Positions 8,022 through 16,896 of a stretch of 64,000 nucleotides of DNA are shown piece after piece. Under the pieces are notes generated by a model that worked only from the letters and a program-made list of their open reading frames with translations, made no database searches and was not told the DNA's origin. The translations under genes were made by a program, and so were the position numbers. Every line of letters begins with the position of its first letter. The stretch's first letter is position 1. Origin of the DNA: Candidatus Limnocylindrales bacterium (GTDB lineage: Bacteria > Moduliflexota > Moduliflexia > Moduliflexales > JAUQPW01); NCBI GenBank assembly GCA_035559535.1, contig DATMBG010000044.1, positions 173,072 through 237,071 on the forward strand, written 5' to 3'.

Positions 8022-8414
8022 GTGATAAGGGAAATCTTGAGGAGGACAGGTTATGGGATGGTGGCTTTTGTGCTCATGATAGCAGGTATCATGCCTCACG
8101 TGATATCTGCTGCTGAAGGAAATCCGCCTGCAGCCGGAGATCCCGAACATGGAAAAGCACTTTTTCTTAGATATTGTCAGGGGTGCCATGGCCCAGATGG
8201 AAGGGGAGGAGCCCAGACTTTTATGCCCCACGTGGATAATCTCACCCGAAAGGGATACATCGAGAAGCTTTCTGATGAGTATCTGTTTCAGGTAATATCC
8301 AAAGGAGGAGCTGCCATGGGAAAAAGTGCTTATATGCCAGCCTGGGAAAAAGTATTGCAGAGGCAAGATATCTTGGATGTGATTGCCCATATCCGGAAAC
8401 TTCCTACCTATTGA
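8022..8414 (+). CDS. Secreted monohaem cytochrome c
   Basis: About 130 residues. The GTG at 8022 is chosen because AAAGGAGG lies 7 bases before it; the same frame extends upstream to 7980 without such a site. A membrane-spanning signal segment (GMVAFVLMIAGIMPHVISAA) is followed by a class I cytochrome domain. Haem is bound at CQGCH, and YMPAW supplies the likely Met axial ligand. It should carry electrons in the periplasm. The next gene encodes a soluble beta-propeller dehydrogenase-like protein, so the cytochrome may be its electron acceptor, or it may serve the XoxF group nearby. Confidence 0.85.
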   Translation: MIREILRRTGYGMVAFVLMIAGIMPHVISAAEGNPPAAGDPEHGKALFLRYCQGCHGPDGRGGAQTFMPHVDNLTRKGYIEKLSDEYLFQVISKGGAAMGKSAYMPAWEKVLQRQDILDVIAHIRKLPTY

Positions 8415-8795
8415 TATGTTTATACTCGAGTTCTAGACGGGAGTCGATCCGGGACCGGGGAAAGATGATAGGGAATCCTAAAGAAATGGAAAAACCTGGT
8501 CTTTTTCTTATCCCTCAATCTTCGATCCTCTCTCCTCGATCTTCAAACCGTTTAGTACAAAAGTTCAGTGTCTAAAGTCACCTGATGGCTTATGCGGTAA
8601 GGTGATTCAAAGAATCGGTAAAGTTTTGTAATTGGCTGGATAGAAGGTGTTGGAGAGGTTTATGCTTTTGATCTATTTCTAAAAAGATACTCATGAAAGT
8701 AGCTATATAGGTCTTCTCCTTTCTCCCAGGGCATAGAAGAGGAATGAGGAGCGGGGATAACCTGAATAGTTACAATCAGGAAGAAGGAGAAAATA
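8415..8795. other. 381-bp gap without a recognisable gene
   Basis: I see no gene here. The stretch has loosely repeated pyrimidine-rich words (TCAATCTTCGATCCTC, CTCCTCGATCTTC) near 8515-8550 and a weak hairpin around 8490-8515. The long leader before the 8796 gene does not match any riboswitch I recognise. Confidence 0.4.
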
Positions 8796-10436
8796 ATGAA
8801 AAATTTTACCTGGTTAGTACTTGCTGGGATTGTAGGGATTTTTGCTATCATGATACCAACCGATTTACAAGGAGCCAGTAAGTCTGGGGATTGGACCAGG
8901 CGTACCGCTGTAAAACCGGATCCATCAAAGATTGTAATAGCTCCCGGCTACAAAGTAGAAGTTTTTGTGGCCGGATTGGATACTCCTTCCTCTGCAACCG
9001 TTGATAAAGACGGCAATGTTTGGGTAGCGATTTCAGGGCCTTTGTTTGGAGGTCCAGACCCGACCGAGCCACCCCATGTAAAGGTTTTCGATAAAAACGG
9101 TAAACTTCTGAAAGAAATTGGCAAGGGGGTCTTCAAGACGGTAATGAATGAAATCGGATACTGCCCGGATAATAGTATTACCTATATTCCCGAATATGGC
9201 GAGAAGATTTGGGAGATCGAAGGAGTTAATGGAGAGTTACGTCTGATTATCAAAGATCTCTTTATAGGGGATCACCGTAATGGTGGGATCACCTGTAAGG
9301 ATGGATGGTTATACTTTGCTCTGGGTTTTCCCAGCAATACCGGCTTTGCGGATCCAGATAATCATGGATGGACCGATATTCCCAACGATCCCTTCTGGGT
9401 CAAACACCCGGATGGGTTAGGCACCACCCCCCATGACCCCGTCTGTCGGGATATTGTCCATACAGGGTTAAACATTAAATCCTCCGATGGCCGGATGACG
9501 GGTGCCTTGATGCCGGTAGGTGTGCCGGCTAAACCTGGGCAGATCGTCAAAGCGCAGGTTCCCTGTGGTGGATCTATTATGCGGGTGAAAATTAGCGATA
9601 AGGGTCCGGATGGGATTTATCCCCATGAAAAGATGGAAGTCTATGCCTTTGGCTTCCGGAATCAATCGGGAGTTGCCTTTGGGCCCAAGGGGACGCGATT
9701 CGAAAATGCTCTGGCAGTCACCGATAACGGTGCCAATGACCTGGGTCACCGTCGGATTGCCAATGGTGCTGAAAAACTATTTATCGTAACGGAAAAGGGT
9801 CAGGATGCCGGCTTCCCCGACAAGGAAGGCTTTGGCTTTGTAACCAACAAGCGCTTTGGTTGGGAAATGTATGAAGGTAATCCGGTCAAAAATCCTTATC
9901 CTAACCTCTATATCGGGGACAAACCCTTCGTCCCTACGGTTTGGCCCTATCGCTTCCAGGTCCATGTGAGTGGTACTCGAGGAGTCCCTCTCATCGCTGC
10001 GAATCCTAATCCGAACGGTTATATCAACCCTGTTTTAGAATGGGATACCAATAACCCTATTGACGGTATTGCCTGGAGCTTCAGTGATCAGTTTGGATTC
10101 AAAGGAGACTTATTCGGGGCCGTGTACGGTATCCTGGATACGGGACCTGAGAGCCTGGTACCAACCTGGCCGGCCGTCCTCCGTATCCACTTCCTGGAAC
10201 CTACCGGGGTGAAGTGGGAGTATTTCATGCGGAATATCGATATGGGACCTAACGCCTATCAGAAGCCTGAAAATGTTGGAGGGTTGGAACGCCCCAATGA
10301 TGTCGTCTTTAGTCCCGACGGAAATATCATGTATGTGGTAGATTATGGGGAAGTAGCTGTGGATTTCTATGAACCAAGACCCTTTTACACCACCCCGAAG
10401 TCCGGAGTAATCTGGAAAGTAACAAAAGCCCAATAA
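8796..10436 (+). CDS. Secreted beta-propeller protein, glucose/sorbosone dehydrogenase-like
   Basis: A 546-residue protein with a clear signal peptide (MKNFTWLVLAGIVGIFAIMI). The rest reads as a six-bladed beta-propeller of the soluble quinoprotein glucose/sorbosone dehydrogenase type. Blade motifs include GLDTPSSATVDKDGNVWVAI at the start, VYAFGFRNQSGVAFGPKG in the middle and ERPNDVVFSPDGNIMYVVDYG at the end. The FGFRN-SGV block is the family hallmark. AAGGAG lies a few bases before the ATG. No CxxCH is present, so electrons would pass to a separate cytochrome such as the one encoded upstream. The substrate is not shown. It converges on the dihaem cytochrome gene across a hairpin terminator. 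Confidence 0.75.
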   Translation: MKNFTWLVLAGIVGIFAIMIPTDLQGASKSGDWTRRTAVKPDPSKIVIAPGYKVEVFVAGLDTPSSATVDKDGNVWVAISGPLFGGPDPTEPPHVKVFDKNGKLLKEIGKGVFKTVMNEIGYCPDNSITYIPEYGEKIWEIEGVNGELRLIIKDLFIGDHRNGGITCKDGWLYFALGFPSNTGFADPDNHGWTDIPNDPFWVKHPDGLGTTPHDPVCRDIVHTGLNIKSSDGRMTGALMPVGVPAKPGQIVKAQVPCGGSIMRVKISDKGPDGIYPHEKMEVYAFGFRNQSGVAFGPKGTRFENALAVTDNGANDLGHRRIANGAEKLFIVTEKGQDAGFPDKEGFGFVTNKRFGWEMYEGNPVKNPYPNLYIGDKPFVPTVWPYRFQVHVSGTRGVPLIAANPNPNGYINPVLEWDTNNPIDGIAWSFSDQFGFKGDLFGAVYGILDTGPESLVPTWPAVLRIHFLEPTGVKWEYFMRNIDMGPNAYQKPENVGGLERPNDVVFSPDGNIMYVVDYGEVAVDFYEPRPFYTTPKSGVIWKVTKAQ

Positions 10437-10531
10437 ATCTTAGCAGGGGTGACCCTCCCTGGTATCAAATTAAGGATTAGACCTGGCTCTAGAAGTGGAA
10501 ATAAGGTTTCTCCCTTGCTCAGCTTAATATT

Positions 10532-10559
10532 TAGGGGGTGATCTCAGAGTCACCCCCTA
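10532..10559. terminator. Bidirectional hairpin between convergent genes
   Basis: TAGGGGGTGA and its exact complement flank an 8-base loop, midway between the convergent propeller and dihaem cytochrome genes. A weaker hairpin with ACCTGGGT arms lies about 30 bases further on. There is no strong T-run on either strand. Confidence 0.55.
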
Positions 10560-10694
10560 CGGTCTCAAGAAAATCCTCTCCATACCTGGGTGCTTCTTCG
10601 GTTTTCTTTTTATCCCTACGAAACCCAGGTTATCCCGACCCTATTCCTCTGAGAAGTTAACAGGAATAATTAATTATAATCTTATCCCGATTTG

Positions 10695-11624
10695 CTATTT
10701 CAAAGTTAGCAAATAGGCGACAATGTCATAAAGTTCTTGATCGGTTAGATTAATCGTGGGCATAAGGGATACATTTCGAGGAACCTTATTTTGAAGGTCA
10801 TTCTTTGAAAAAATCAAAGATTCGTCCTGGGCAGTCCGAATTTGGATGGAGTAATCGTCCTCATGCTTGATAATCCCAATAAATCGCTTTCCCTCCTTGG
10901 TCACAATTTGTACGGGTGTAAATTCTGGAGCGATATAGGCGCTGGGATTTTGGATAGATTCTAGAAGATACTCTGGAGATCTATCTCCAATATGGCTCAA
11001 ATCGGGTCCAACTTTTCCACCTTGCCCGTTTACGGTATGACAGTTAATACAGCCTGCCTTACCGTTTGGATCCTTAAATAAGGCTTCTCCGGCTTTGGGA
11101 TCCGGTGTAATTCCGGCAGGAGGTTTCCATTCTGAGGTGGTTACTTTTTGAACTTCTTTGGAGGGATAACGCTGAGCCCAATCTCCATAGGTTGCCTGAC
11201 TTCGAAGGTAGGCAATGATCTTCCAGATTTTATCTTCATTCAGTTTCTCAGCCGTCAGAAAAGCCCCCATCTGAGTTCCGGGTCGTCCATGGGCGATGGT
11301 CTCAAACACTGCTTCATCCGTCCCTCCCCATTTCCAAAACTCATCGGTTAAGTTAGGGCCTTTAGCCCCCCTGGCGCCTGTTCCATGACAAAAAGCGCAG
11401 TAGCTTTTGTAGAGGGCAGCTCCCTCCTCTACTGCCTGGGCATTCCCCTCGTAGGGATTTTTTACCCCAGAGCTCTGGACGGCCAAAGCAAGATTTTCGT
11501 TTAAAAATAGAAAACTAAATCCAAATATCCCCAGGAAAAGAAAAAAAATTAAAGCAGACTGACTGACCAAAGGCTTGAGAAGTTTTTTCACAACTATTCC
11601 TGTCCGTGTTCCTGAAACACTCAT
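10695..11624 (-). CDS. Dihaem cytochrome c, probable electron acceptor of the XoxF cluster
   Basis: About 309 residues from the ATG at 11624, which follows AAAGGAG by 10 bases; an in-frame GTG at 11654 is less likely. One N-terminal signal/anchor segment precedes two c-type domains. The first haem site is CAFCH, with GTQMGAF as a likely Met ligand; the second is CINCH, followed by LSHIGDRSPEYLLESIQNPS and a late LMP. The C-terminal domain resembles the haem-binding domain found with large secreted dehydrogenases. It is the last gene after xoxF and the XoxJ-like gene, the place where XoxG cytochromes usually sit. It is not the classic short XoxG, so calling it the XoxF acceptor is inference. 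Confidence 0.85.
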   Translation of the reverse strand: MSVSGTRTGIVVKKLLKPLVSQSALIFFLFLGIFGFSFLFLNENLALAVQSSGVKNPYEGNAQAVEEGAALYKSYCAFCHGTGARGAKGPNLTDEFWKWGGTDEAVFETIAHGRPGTQMGAFLTAEKLNEDKIWKIIAYLRSQATYGDWAQRYPSKEVQKVTTSEWKPPAGITPDPKAGEALFKDPNGKAGCINCHTVNGQGGKVGPDLSHIGDRSPEYLLESIQNPSAYIAPEFTPVQIVTKEGKRFIGIIKHEDDYSIQIRTAQDESLIFSKNDLQNKVPRNVSLMPTINLTDQELYDIVAYLLTLK

Positions 11625-11656
11625 AGCTTTGACTCCTTTCTTTTGAAGACCCACCG

Positions 11657-12514
11657 CTATTCCTCTGGAAAAGGAAGATAAAAAGGTACTCCGTATTTGG
11701 AGAGAATCTCTTTAATCTGTCCACCCTTTAAGAGCTCTTCTAATATGGAATCCAGAGCCTCTTTTAAATCTTTATCTTCTTTCCTTATGGCAACGGCAAT
11801 GTTCCATCGTAAAGTAGCTTCAGGTGTGTAGTTCTCAACCAATTTAGCATTACTTTCCGGGTGTTCCTTTAACGAAGACCCTGCCATGGGGGCCCAAACC
11901 AGGGCCACCTCTAATTCTCCTTTTTTCATAGCTTCCAGGATTTCAGGGACAAAGCGATATAAACTTCGCTCATATCCGTTCTTAAACAAATACCAATCGG
12001 CCGGGGTCGTCATCTCAACCCCTATCTTTTTCCCCTTGGCACTACTGAGATCCTTAATGGCATTATCATCCCGGCGGGTTAGAAGTATAAAACCGGTTCC
12101 GAAATAAGGTCTAGTAAGTATAAGCCCCTTTTCCTCCATTTCTTCCTCGGCTTCTTTACCGGTCGGTAAGCCCATAAAGGCCTCGCATTTTTTCTCTAAA
12201 ATGGAGTTACGCAATGCACGCCCTAATCCACCCCGTGTACCGGTATCAATCCAGAAAAATTGAGCCTGTACCCCAAGCTTTTGGGCAATTACGTTCGCTA
12301 TTTCCACATCAAACCCTGGATTTCCCGGATTATTAGCCGAAAAAGGAAAGTTGTAGGGATCTGCACAGAATGTAATCACCCCCATGGTTTTTATTCGTTC
12401 CAAGGCACTCCTTTTTTCTTCGGCTCCTTCAGAAATGGAGCAGAGTATAAGTAAGGATACAAAAAATGTTATCAATGGCTTTAGCATCGTATAGTCCTTC
12501 AGATAATTCTTCAC
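11657..12514 (-). CDS. xoxJ: XoxJ/MxaJ-like periplasmic binding protein
   Basis: A 285-residue solute-binding-fold protein with a short signal peptide (PLITFFVSLLILCSISEG). The start is ALERIKTMGVITFCADPYNF, then FDVEIANVIAQKLGVQ, as in MxaJ/XoxJ proteins. These are encoded beside methanol dehydrogenases and are thought to help mature or activate the enzyme. It lies between the XoxF gene and a cytochrome gene, the standard xoxFJG order. The GTG at 12514 is preferred because AAAAGGAGAT lies 8 bases upstream; an ATG nine codons on is possible. A strong hairpin separates it from xoxF. Confidence 0.85.
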   Translation of the reverse strand: MKNYLKDYTMLKPLITFFVSLLILCSISEGAEEKRSALERIKTMGVITFCADPYNFPFSANNPGNPGFDVEIANVIAQKLGVQAQFFWIDTGTRGGLGRALRNSILEKKCEAFMGLPTGKEAEEEMEEKGLILTRPYFGTGFILLTRRDDNAIKDLSSAKGKKIGVEMTTPADWYLFKNGYERSLYRFVPEILEAMKKGELEVALVWAPMAGSSLKEHPESNAKLVENYTPEATLRWNIAVAIRKEDKDLKEALDSILEELLKGGQIKEILSKYGVPFYLPFPEE

Positions 12515-12536
12515 GTTACTTATCTCCTTTTAAAAG

Positions 12537-12567
12537 GAAGAAGGGCAGAGAAACTCTGCCCTTCTTC
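12537..12567 (-). promoter_or_regulatory. Strong hairpin between xoxF and the xoxJ-like gene
   Basis: A perfect 14-bp stem (GAAGAAGGGCAGAG) with a 3-base loop lies downstream of xoxF and just before the xoxJ ribosome site. On the minus strand it is followed by TTCCTTTTAAAAGG, not a full U-run. It would suit partial termination or protection of the xoxF message end, giving more XoxF than XoxJ and cytochrome. Confidence 0.7.
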
Positions 12568-12618
12568 CCATAAAGATATACTCCTGGAGCGACCCGATCC
12601 TTGCCTGTGGGTGATCTT

Positions 12619-14340
12619 TTACTCAGGAAGACCGAATACAAATACCGCACCACCTTTGGATTGGGTCTTCATCCATTCTTTATAATGTAACGGCCATAAT
12701 CCACCACCCCCAGGACCTACCACGATAGCTACCAGCTGTTTACCATTCGCCGTAAAGGTAGTGGGGTTACCATGAATACCGGTCCCTACGTTGAAGCTCC
12801 AGAGCATTTCACCTGTGGTATCATCTAAGGCCATAAACATACCCTGAGGGTTCCCGTAGAAGACCAGCCCTCCGGCTGTAGCGAGAACACCACTTGTGGA
12901 AGGTGTAGAATCGGCCCGCATCCATTTAAGCTGACCCGTAGCTGCATCGAAGGCCTTTAAAGCACCGTTTCCAGGATTCAAACGGATCACCTTTGCTCCC
13001 AGATACCATTCCCCGCGTTTCCAATCCATTTTCAGAGCCTGGAGATCCATGGAAAAATTATAGGTAGGCACATAGGCCATCTGGGTTTTGGGGCTGTAGG
13101 CTATCGGATGCCATTCTTTCCCTCCATCCAGGGTCGGAGCGATATCCTTCGTAACTTTATCATAAACGACATCTTTCTCGGGCCAGTTCATCTCAGGTTT
13201 ACAATTCTCACCAAATTTCTTGACCCAGTTCACACGTCCCAGAGGAACTACATAATTACACTTTGCAGTCGTCCGATCCACAGAGTAAAAATGGCCGTTT
13301 CGATCTCCATGAAGCCAGACTTTCTTTCCACCTACATCGGCTAAAACCACCTCATTAACCCCATCATAATCATAGGGATCGTTGGGAGTATACTGGAAAT
13401 ACATTTTTATTTTACCTGTATCCGGATCTAAAACCAGGGTTGAATTGGTATAAAGGTTATCTCCAGGTCGGACATGCCGGTCAAAATCAGGACCCGGGTT
13501 ACCCACCGGCCAGTAAAGGTTATTGAGCTCAGGATCATAGGAACCCGTAATCCAGGCAGAACCACCTCCGTATTTCCAGGACTCTCCACCCCAGGTCTCA
13601 GAACCCGGCTCACCGGCTGCAGGAATTGTGTAAGTTTTCCAGACCTGTTCTCCGGTCTCTGCATCCACAGCAGCAATCCAGCCCCGCACGCCATATTCTG
13701 CTCCAGAGGTTCCAATGATGATCTTACCTCGAAGGGCCATGGGCATAAGGGTCAAACTCTCCGAGTATTTATAATCCCCCATGGGTTTATCCCATACCAC
13801 CTTTCCTGTAGCATTATCCAGGGCTACAAGATGGGCATCCAGCGTAGCCAGGTAAACCTTATCATGATAGAGGGCTACTCCACGGTTTACCACATCGCAG
13901 CAGAGATGGGGATAAAGATCTGCGGGCAGTTCACGTTCATATTTCCAGAAAACTTTTCCGGTTTCACAATCTGCTGCAAAAACCTTATTAAAAGAAGAAG
14001 TTACGTAACATCTTCCGTTATAAGCAACAACTTGGCTGTCCTGACCCTCCAAAGCTCCAAAGGAAAGAGACCATTTGGGGACCAGTTTTTTCACATTGCT
14101 TTTATTGATCTGACTTAGAGGACTATACCGTGTGCTGGCATAATCTCGTCCGTACAGCAGCCAGTTATTGGGGTCTTTATCGGCATTGAGAAGCATATCA
14201 TCGGTTACATATTCAGGACGTTGAACGGCTTCTATAACCTCCATACCCGGTATCTGAGCACGTACTGAAGCAGGTAACAACAGGACCAAAGATACAAACA
14301 GGACTACCACTGCTGTAGCAGAAAAAATAACTTTTTTCAT
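12619..14340 (-). CDS. xoxF: XoxF-type lanthanide-dependent methanol dehydrogenase
   Basis: A 573-residue PQQ quinoprotein with a signal peptide (cleavage near AQI, residue 29) and eight-bladed propeller motifs such as DAETGEQVWKTYT and DAATGQLKWM. The vicinal cysteines C147-C148 (HLCCDVVNRG) form the disulfide that lies over PQQ. The active site reads DPYDYDGVNE: D324 is the catalytic Asp, and D326, two residues on, is the extra metal ligand that marks lanthanide-dependent enzymes; calcium-type MxaF has a non-acidic residue there. Family members oxidise methanol (and often formaldehyde) in the periplasm. GGGAGGG lies 10 bases before the ATG. It has its own promoter with a long leader, and is followed by xoxJ-like and cytochrome genes. 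Confidence 0.93.
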   Translation of the reverse strand: MKKVIFSATAVVVLFVSLVLLLPASVRAQIPGMEVIEAVQRPEYVTDDMLLNADKDPNNWLLYGRDYASTRYSPLSQINKSNVKKLVPKWSLSFGALEGQDSQVVAYNGRCYVTSSFNKVFAADCETGKVFWKYERELPADLYPHLCCDVVNRGVALYHDKVYLATLDAHLVALDNATGKVVWDKPMGDYKYSESLTLMPMALRGKIIIGTSGAEYGVRGWIAAVDAETGEQVWKTYTIPAAGEPGSETWGGESWKYGGGSAWITGSYDPELNNLYWPVGNPGPDFDRHVRPGDNLYTNSTLVLDPDTGKIKMYFQYTPNDPYDYDGVNEVVLADVGGKKVWLHGDRNGHFYSVDRTTAKCNYVVPLGRVNWVKKFGENCKPEMNWPEKDVVYDKVTKDIAPTLDGGKEWHPIAYSPKTQMAYVPTYNFSMDLQALKMDWKRGEWYLGAKVIRLNPGNGALKAFDAATGQLKWMRADSTPSTSGVLATAGGLVFYGNPQGMFMALDDTTGEMLWSFNVGTGIHGNPTTFTANGKQLVAIVVGPGGGGLWPLHYKEWMKTQSKGGAVFVFGLPE

Positions 14341-14620
14341 GACTTTATTCCCTCCCTGGTTAAAAAATCTTACCTTACAAGGAGAATTTTTTTACCGGCC
14401 TGTTAAAAATTCCCCTGTAAATTTCAGGTTTTCATTATTTATTTAACAATCCAACTATCCGACTTTAAATCACCTCCTTCCCATGGTGAAGACGCGGCTT
14501 AGGAAAATTATAACCACCTCAGATCAACCTATTTGGGTTATCATGGGTTGAACGATTAAAATCTGAATAAATTTCTTTAAAGAAACCTCGAAATCTCCTT
14601 TACTACCAGGAATACCAAGG

Positions 14621-14648
14621 ATTCTATCTATTTAGCGAAATTTGTCAA
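14621..14648 (-). promoter_or_regulatory. Sigma70-type promoter for xoxF with a ~270-nt leader
   Basis: On the minus strand, TTGACA (14643-14648), a 16-base spacer and TAGAAT (14621-14626) form a near-consensus promoter. Transcription would start near 14614, leaving about 270 untranslated bases before xoxF. I recognise no known riboswitch in the leader. Except for this promoter and the terminator at 14832, the 545-base gap 14341-14885 shows no gene. Confidence 0.65.
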
Positions 14649-14831
14649 CACAAAAAATTCCAAAATATCCCTGTCCATTAAATCGGTACTAGATTAACTC
14701 TTTTGGTGCAGTCTAAGTTTGATTGTTCTTCATAGAGCTTTCTAAGGTACCGACCAGATTAATACTGATACGCCTCCAGCATTGAAACCTATTTTCTTTG
14801 TAGTTTCTATAGTTCTAGAAAAGAAGGTGGG

Positions 14832-14859
14832 AACCAGCTGCCTTCTAGGGCAGCTGGTT
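14832..14859 (-). terminator. Hairpin terminator after the second PQQ dehydrogenase
   Basis: AACCAGCTGCC and its exact complement form an 11-bp stem with a 6-base loop about 25 bases after the stop of the upstream dehydrogenase. On the minus strand it is followed by a mixed pyrimidine stretch with TTCTTTTC. Confidence 0.6.
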
Positions 14860-14885
14860 TGGAGAGAAGAAAGCTTTCAGGATAC

Positions 14886-16628
14886 TTATTCACTGAGTGC
14901 GAAGACCCAGATCACTCCACCTTGCAGGATGGGAATATCTTTTGAGTAGTACTTACCTTTATATCCCGAATCAATCAAGGCACCTTGCATTCTCTCGGCG
15001 TCAACACCCCAACCAGATTGGACGGCTATATATTGAACACCATCCACCATGTAGGAAACCGGTGGGGCCATAATGCCGGAATTCGTACGGAATTTCCAGA
15101 GTTCTTTTCCAGTCTTTGCATCAAAAGCTCGCAGATAACGATCATTGGTACCACCCTGGAAGACAAGGCCACCGCCTGTGGTCAATACAGGGCCAAAGGT
15201 ATGACCCTCGTACTTATACGACCAGACTTTCTCCATCTTAGACAGATCCCAGGCCTGCAGATCGGCGATGGTCTTTGCCCCTTCAGCCGGGAAGGTCTTG
15301 ATATCTTTAACTTCCACACCCAGATAGAGTTGACCTGGTTTTAATTCTTCCTTTTCTTTCGATTTCAGACTCCCACAATGGTTGTCGTTGGCCGGGATGT
15401 AGAGGAGCTTTGTTTTTGGATTGTAGGCTTCGGCCTGCCAGTCCTTACCACCCCACAGCGATGGACAGAATTCTATCAACTTACCTCGACCTGGTTTCCG
15501 TTCTGCAACGTATTCAGGGCGACCGGTTTTCGGATCAATACTCTTGAATACATCCTGTTTAACAAAAGGCTTGGCGGTTACAAAGGAAATTTTATCTTTA
15601 CCTCGCTCTAACAGCCAGAGATAGCCATTACGCCCAGGGTGTACCAGGGCTTTAATGGTCTTTCCCTCTCTTTCTACATCAATAAGCAGAGGGGGAGTAA
15701 TTTCATCCCAATCCCAGGAATCGTTCCAATGATATTGAAAATGAGCTTTTATCTTACCGGTTTCAGGCTCTATGGCCACTACAGAAGTGGTATAAAGATT
15801 ATCCCCCGGATGAAAATCACCGGCCCAGGGAGCGGCGTTTCCAACACCAAAATAGGCTAGGTTAAGCTCCGGATCATAGGTGCCCTGGATCCAGACAGAT
15901 CCTCCACCATTCTTCCAGGCTTCGCCGGTCCAGGTTTCAGAACCCGGCTCACCAGGACCCGGAATGGTATAGGTTTTCCATAAGATATCCCCGGTTTTTG
16001 CATCCAGTGCCGTAATATAACCTCGAATGGCCAGCTCTCCACCGGAAGTTCCCACCATAACCTTACCTTTCACAATAAGAGGAGCTATGGTGAAGTAATA
16101 CCCGGAGTGATAATCCTCTATGGCTTTATCCCAAACAACTTTACCCGTTTTAGCATCGAGGGCTACGACATGGGTATCCACCGTGGCCATATAAACCTTA
16201 TCTTCGTAGAGAGCGACCCCGCGGTTCGTCGGGTGCAATTGGAAAAGATCCTCCGGTAACTGCCGTCTATATATCCAGAGGACATCTCCGGTCTTTGCAT
16301 CTAGAGCAATAACTTGATTCTGTGGGGTTGAGACGAACATAACCCCGTTGTTTACGATGGGTGGAGATTCATGACCCTCGATCACCCCCGTGGATAAAGT
16401 CCAGACCGGAACCAGCTTCTTGACATTATTCGTATTAATCTTGTCTAAGGGACTGTATCCCCACCCGCTATAATTGCCACGGGTCATTAACCAGTTTTCA
16501 GGTTCCGGGTTTAAAAGTCTTTGATCCGTTACCGGAGTGTAATTCTGGATTTGAGCGGCTACCAGTAAGGGGGATAATCCAACTACAAAAACGGCAAGGA
16601 CCAATATACTGATACTTTTAATTTTCAT
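14886..16628 (-). CDS. Second PQQ-dependent alcohol dehydrogenase, probably lanthanide-type
   Basis: About 580 residues from the ATG at 16628, which follows AGGAGG by 7 bases; the ATG at 16643 lies before that site. A signal peptide (SILVLAVFVVGLSPLLVAAQ) is followed by propeller motifs DAKTGDVLWIYRR, DAKTGKVVWDKAI and DAKTGKELWKFRT. The active-site block is NDSWDWDEITPP; D306 aligns with the catalytic Asp and D308 with the extra lanthanide ligand. The vicinal Cys pair of XoxF is absent: the matching segment reads LHPTNRGVALY. No haem motif is present, so it is not a quinohaemoprotein. The substrate is probably an alcohol, not necessarily methanol. It lies between the Rieske and xoxF genes, all on the same strand. 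Confidence 0.88.
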   Translation of the reverse strand: MKIKSISILVLAVFVVGLSPLLVAAQIQNYTPVTDQRLLNPEPENWLMTRGNYSGWGYSPLDKINTNNVKKLVPVWTLSTGVIEGHESPPIVNNGVMFVSTPQNQVIALDAKTGDVLWIYRRQLPEDLFQLHPTNRGVALYEDKVYMATVDTHVVALDAKTGKVVWDKAIEDYHSGYYFTIAPLIVKGKVMVGTSGGELAIRGYITALDAKTGDILWKTYTIPGPGEPGSETWTGEAWKNGGGSVWIQGTYDPELNLAYFGVGNAAPWAGDFHPGDNLYTTSVVAIEPETGKIKAHFQYHWNDSWDWDEITPPLLIDVEREGKTIKALVHPGRNGYLWLLERGKDKISFVTAKPFVKQDVFKSIDPKTGRPEYVAERKPGRGKLIEFCPSLWGGKDWQAEAYNPKTKLLYIPANDNHCGSLKSKEKEELKPGQLYLGVEVKDIKTFPAEGAKTIADLQAWDLSKMEKVWSYKYEGHTFGPVLTTGGGLVFQGGTNDRYLRAFDAKTGKELWKFRTNSGIMAPPVSYMVDGVQYIAVQSGWGVDAERMQGALIDSGYKGKYYSKDIPILQGGVIWVFALSE

Positions 16629-16896
16629 AGCATTCCTCCTCATCTTTTGAATCTTTAAAAGTTACTTAGTTTTAGATTCCGAATAGCCTAAACCCTGTCA
16701 GTTACCTGACATTAACCCACTTAAAAATCATCTGGACACCTTATCTTTTCCTCCTTTTGGATAGAGTCATGATCCAGGTCATTGAAATTATTTATCCATC
16801 ACCTCCCTTCAGATAGAACAACTTTGAAAATCCAGTTATAAGTCTACTTAATCAAAGTTAATATTTCCTTGTCAAGTAGAATTTTAAACTTTTCTT

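Noticed and set aside
13474-14118. Long open frame antisense to xoxF (about 214 codons)
   Set aside because: It mirrors the codon pattern of xoxF on the other strand, has no protein-like motif, and the sense gene is certain.
12619-14340. Calcium-type MxaF methanol dehydrogenase
   Set aside because: The DYDG motif has Asp at the lanthanide position, and no mxaI-like small subunit gene follows.
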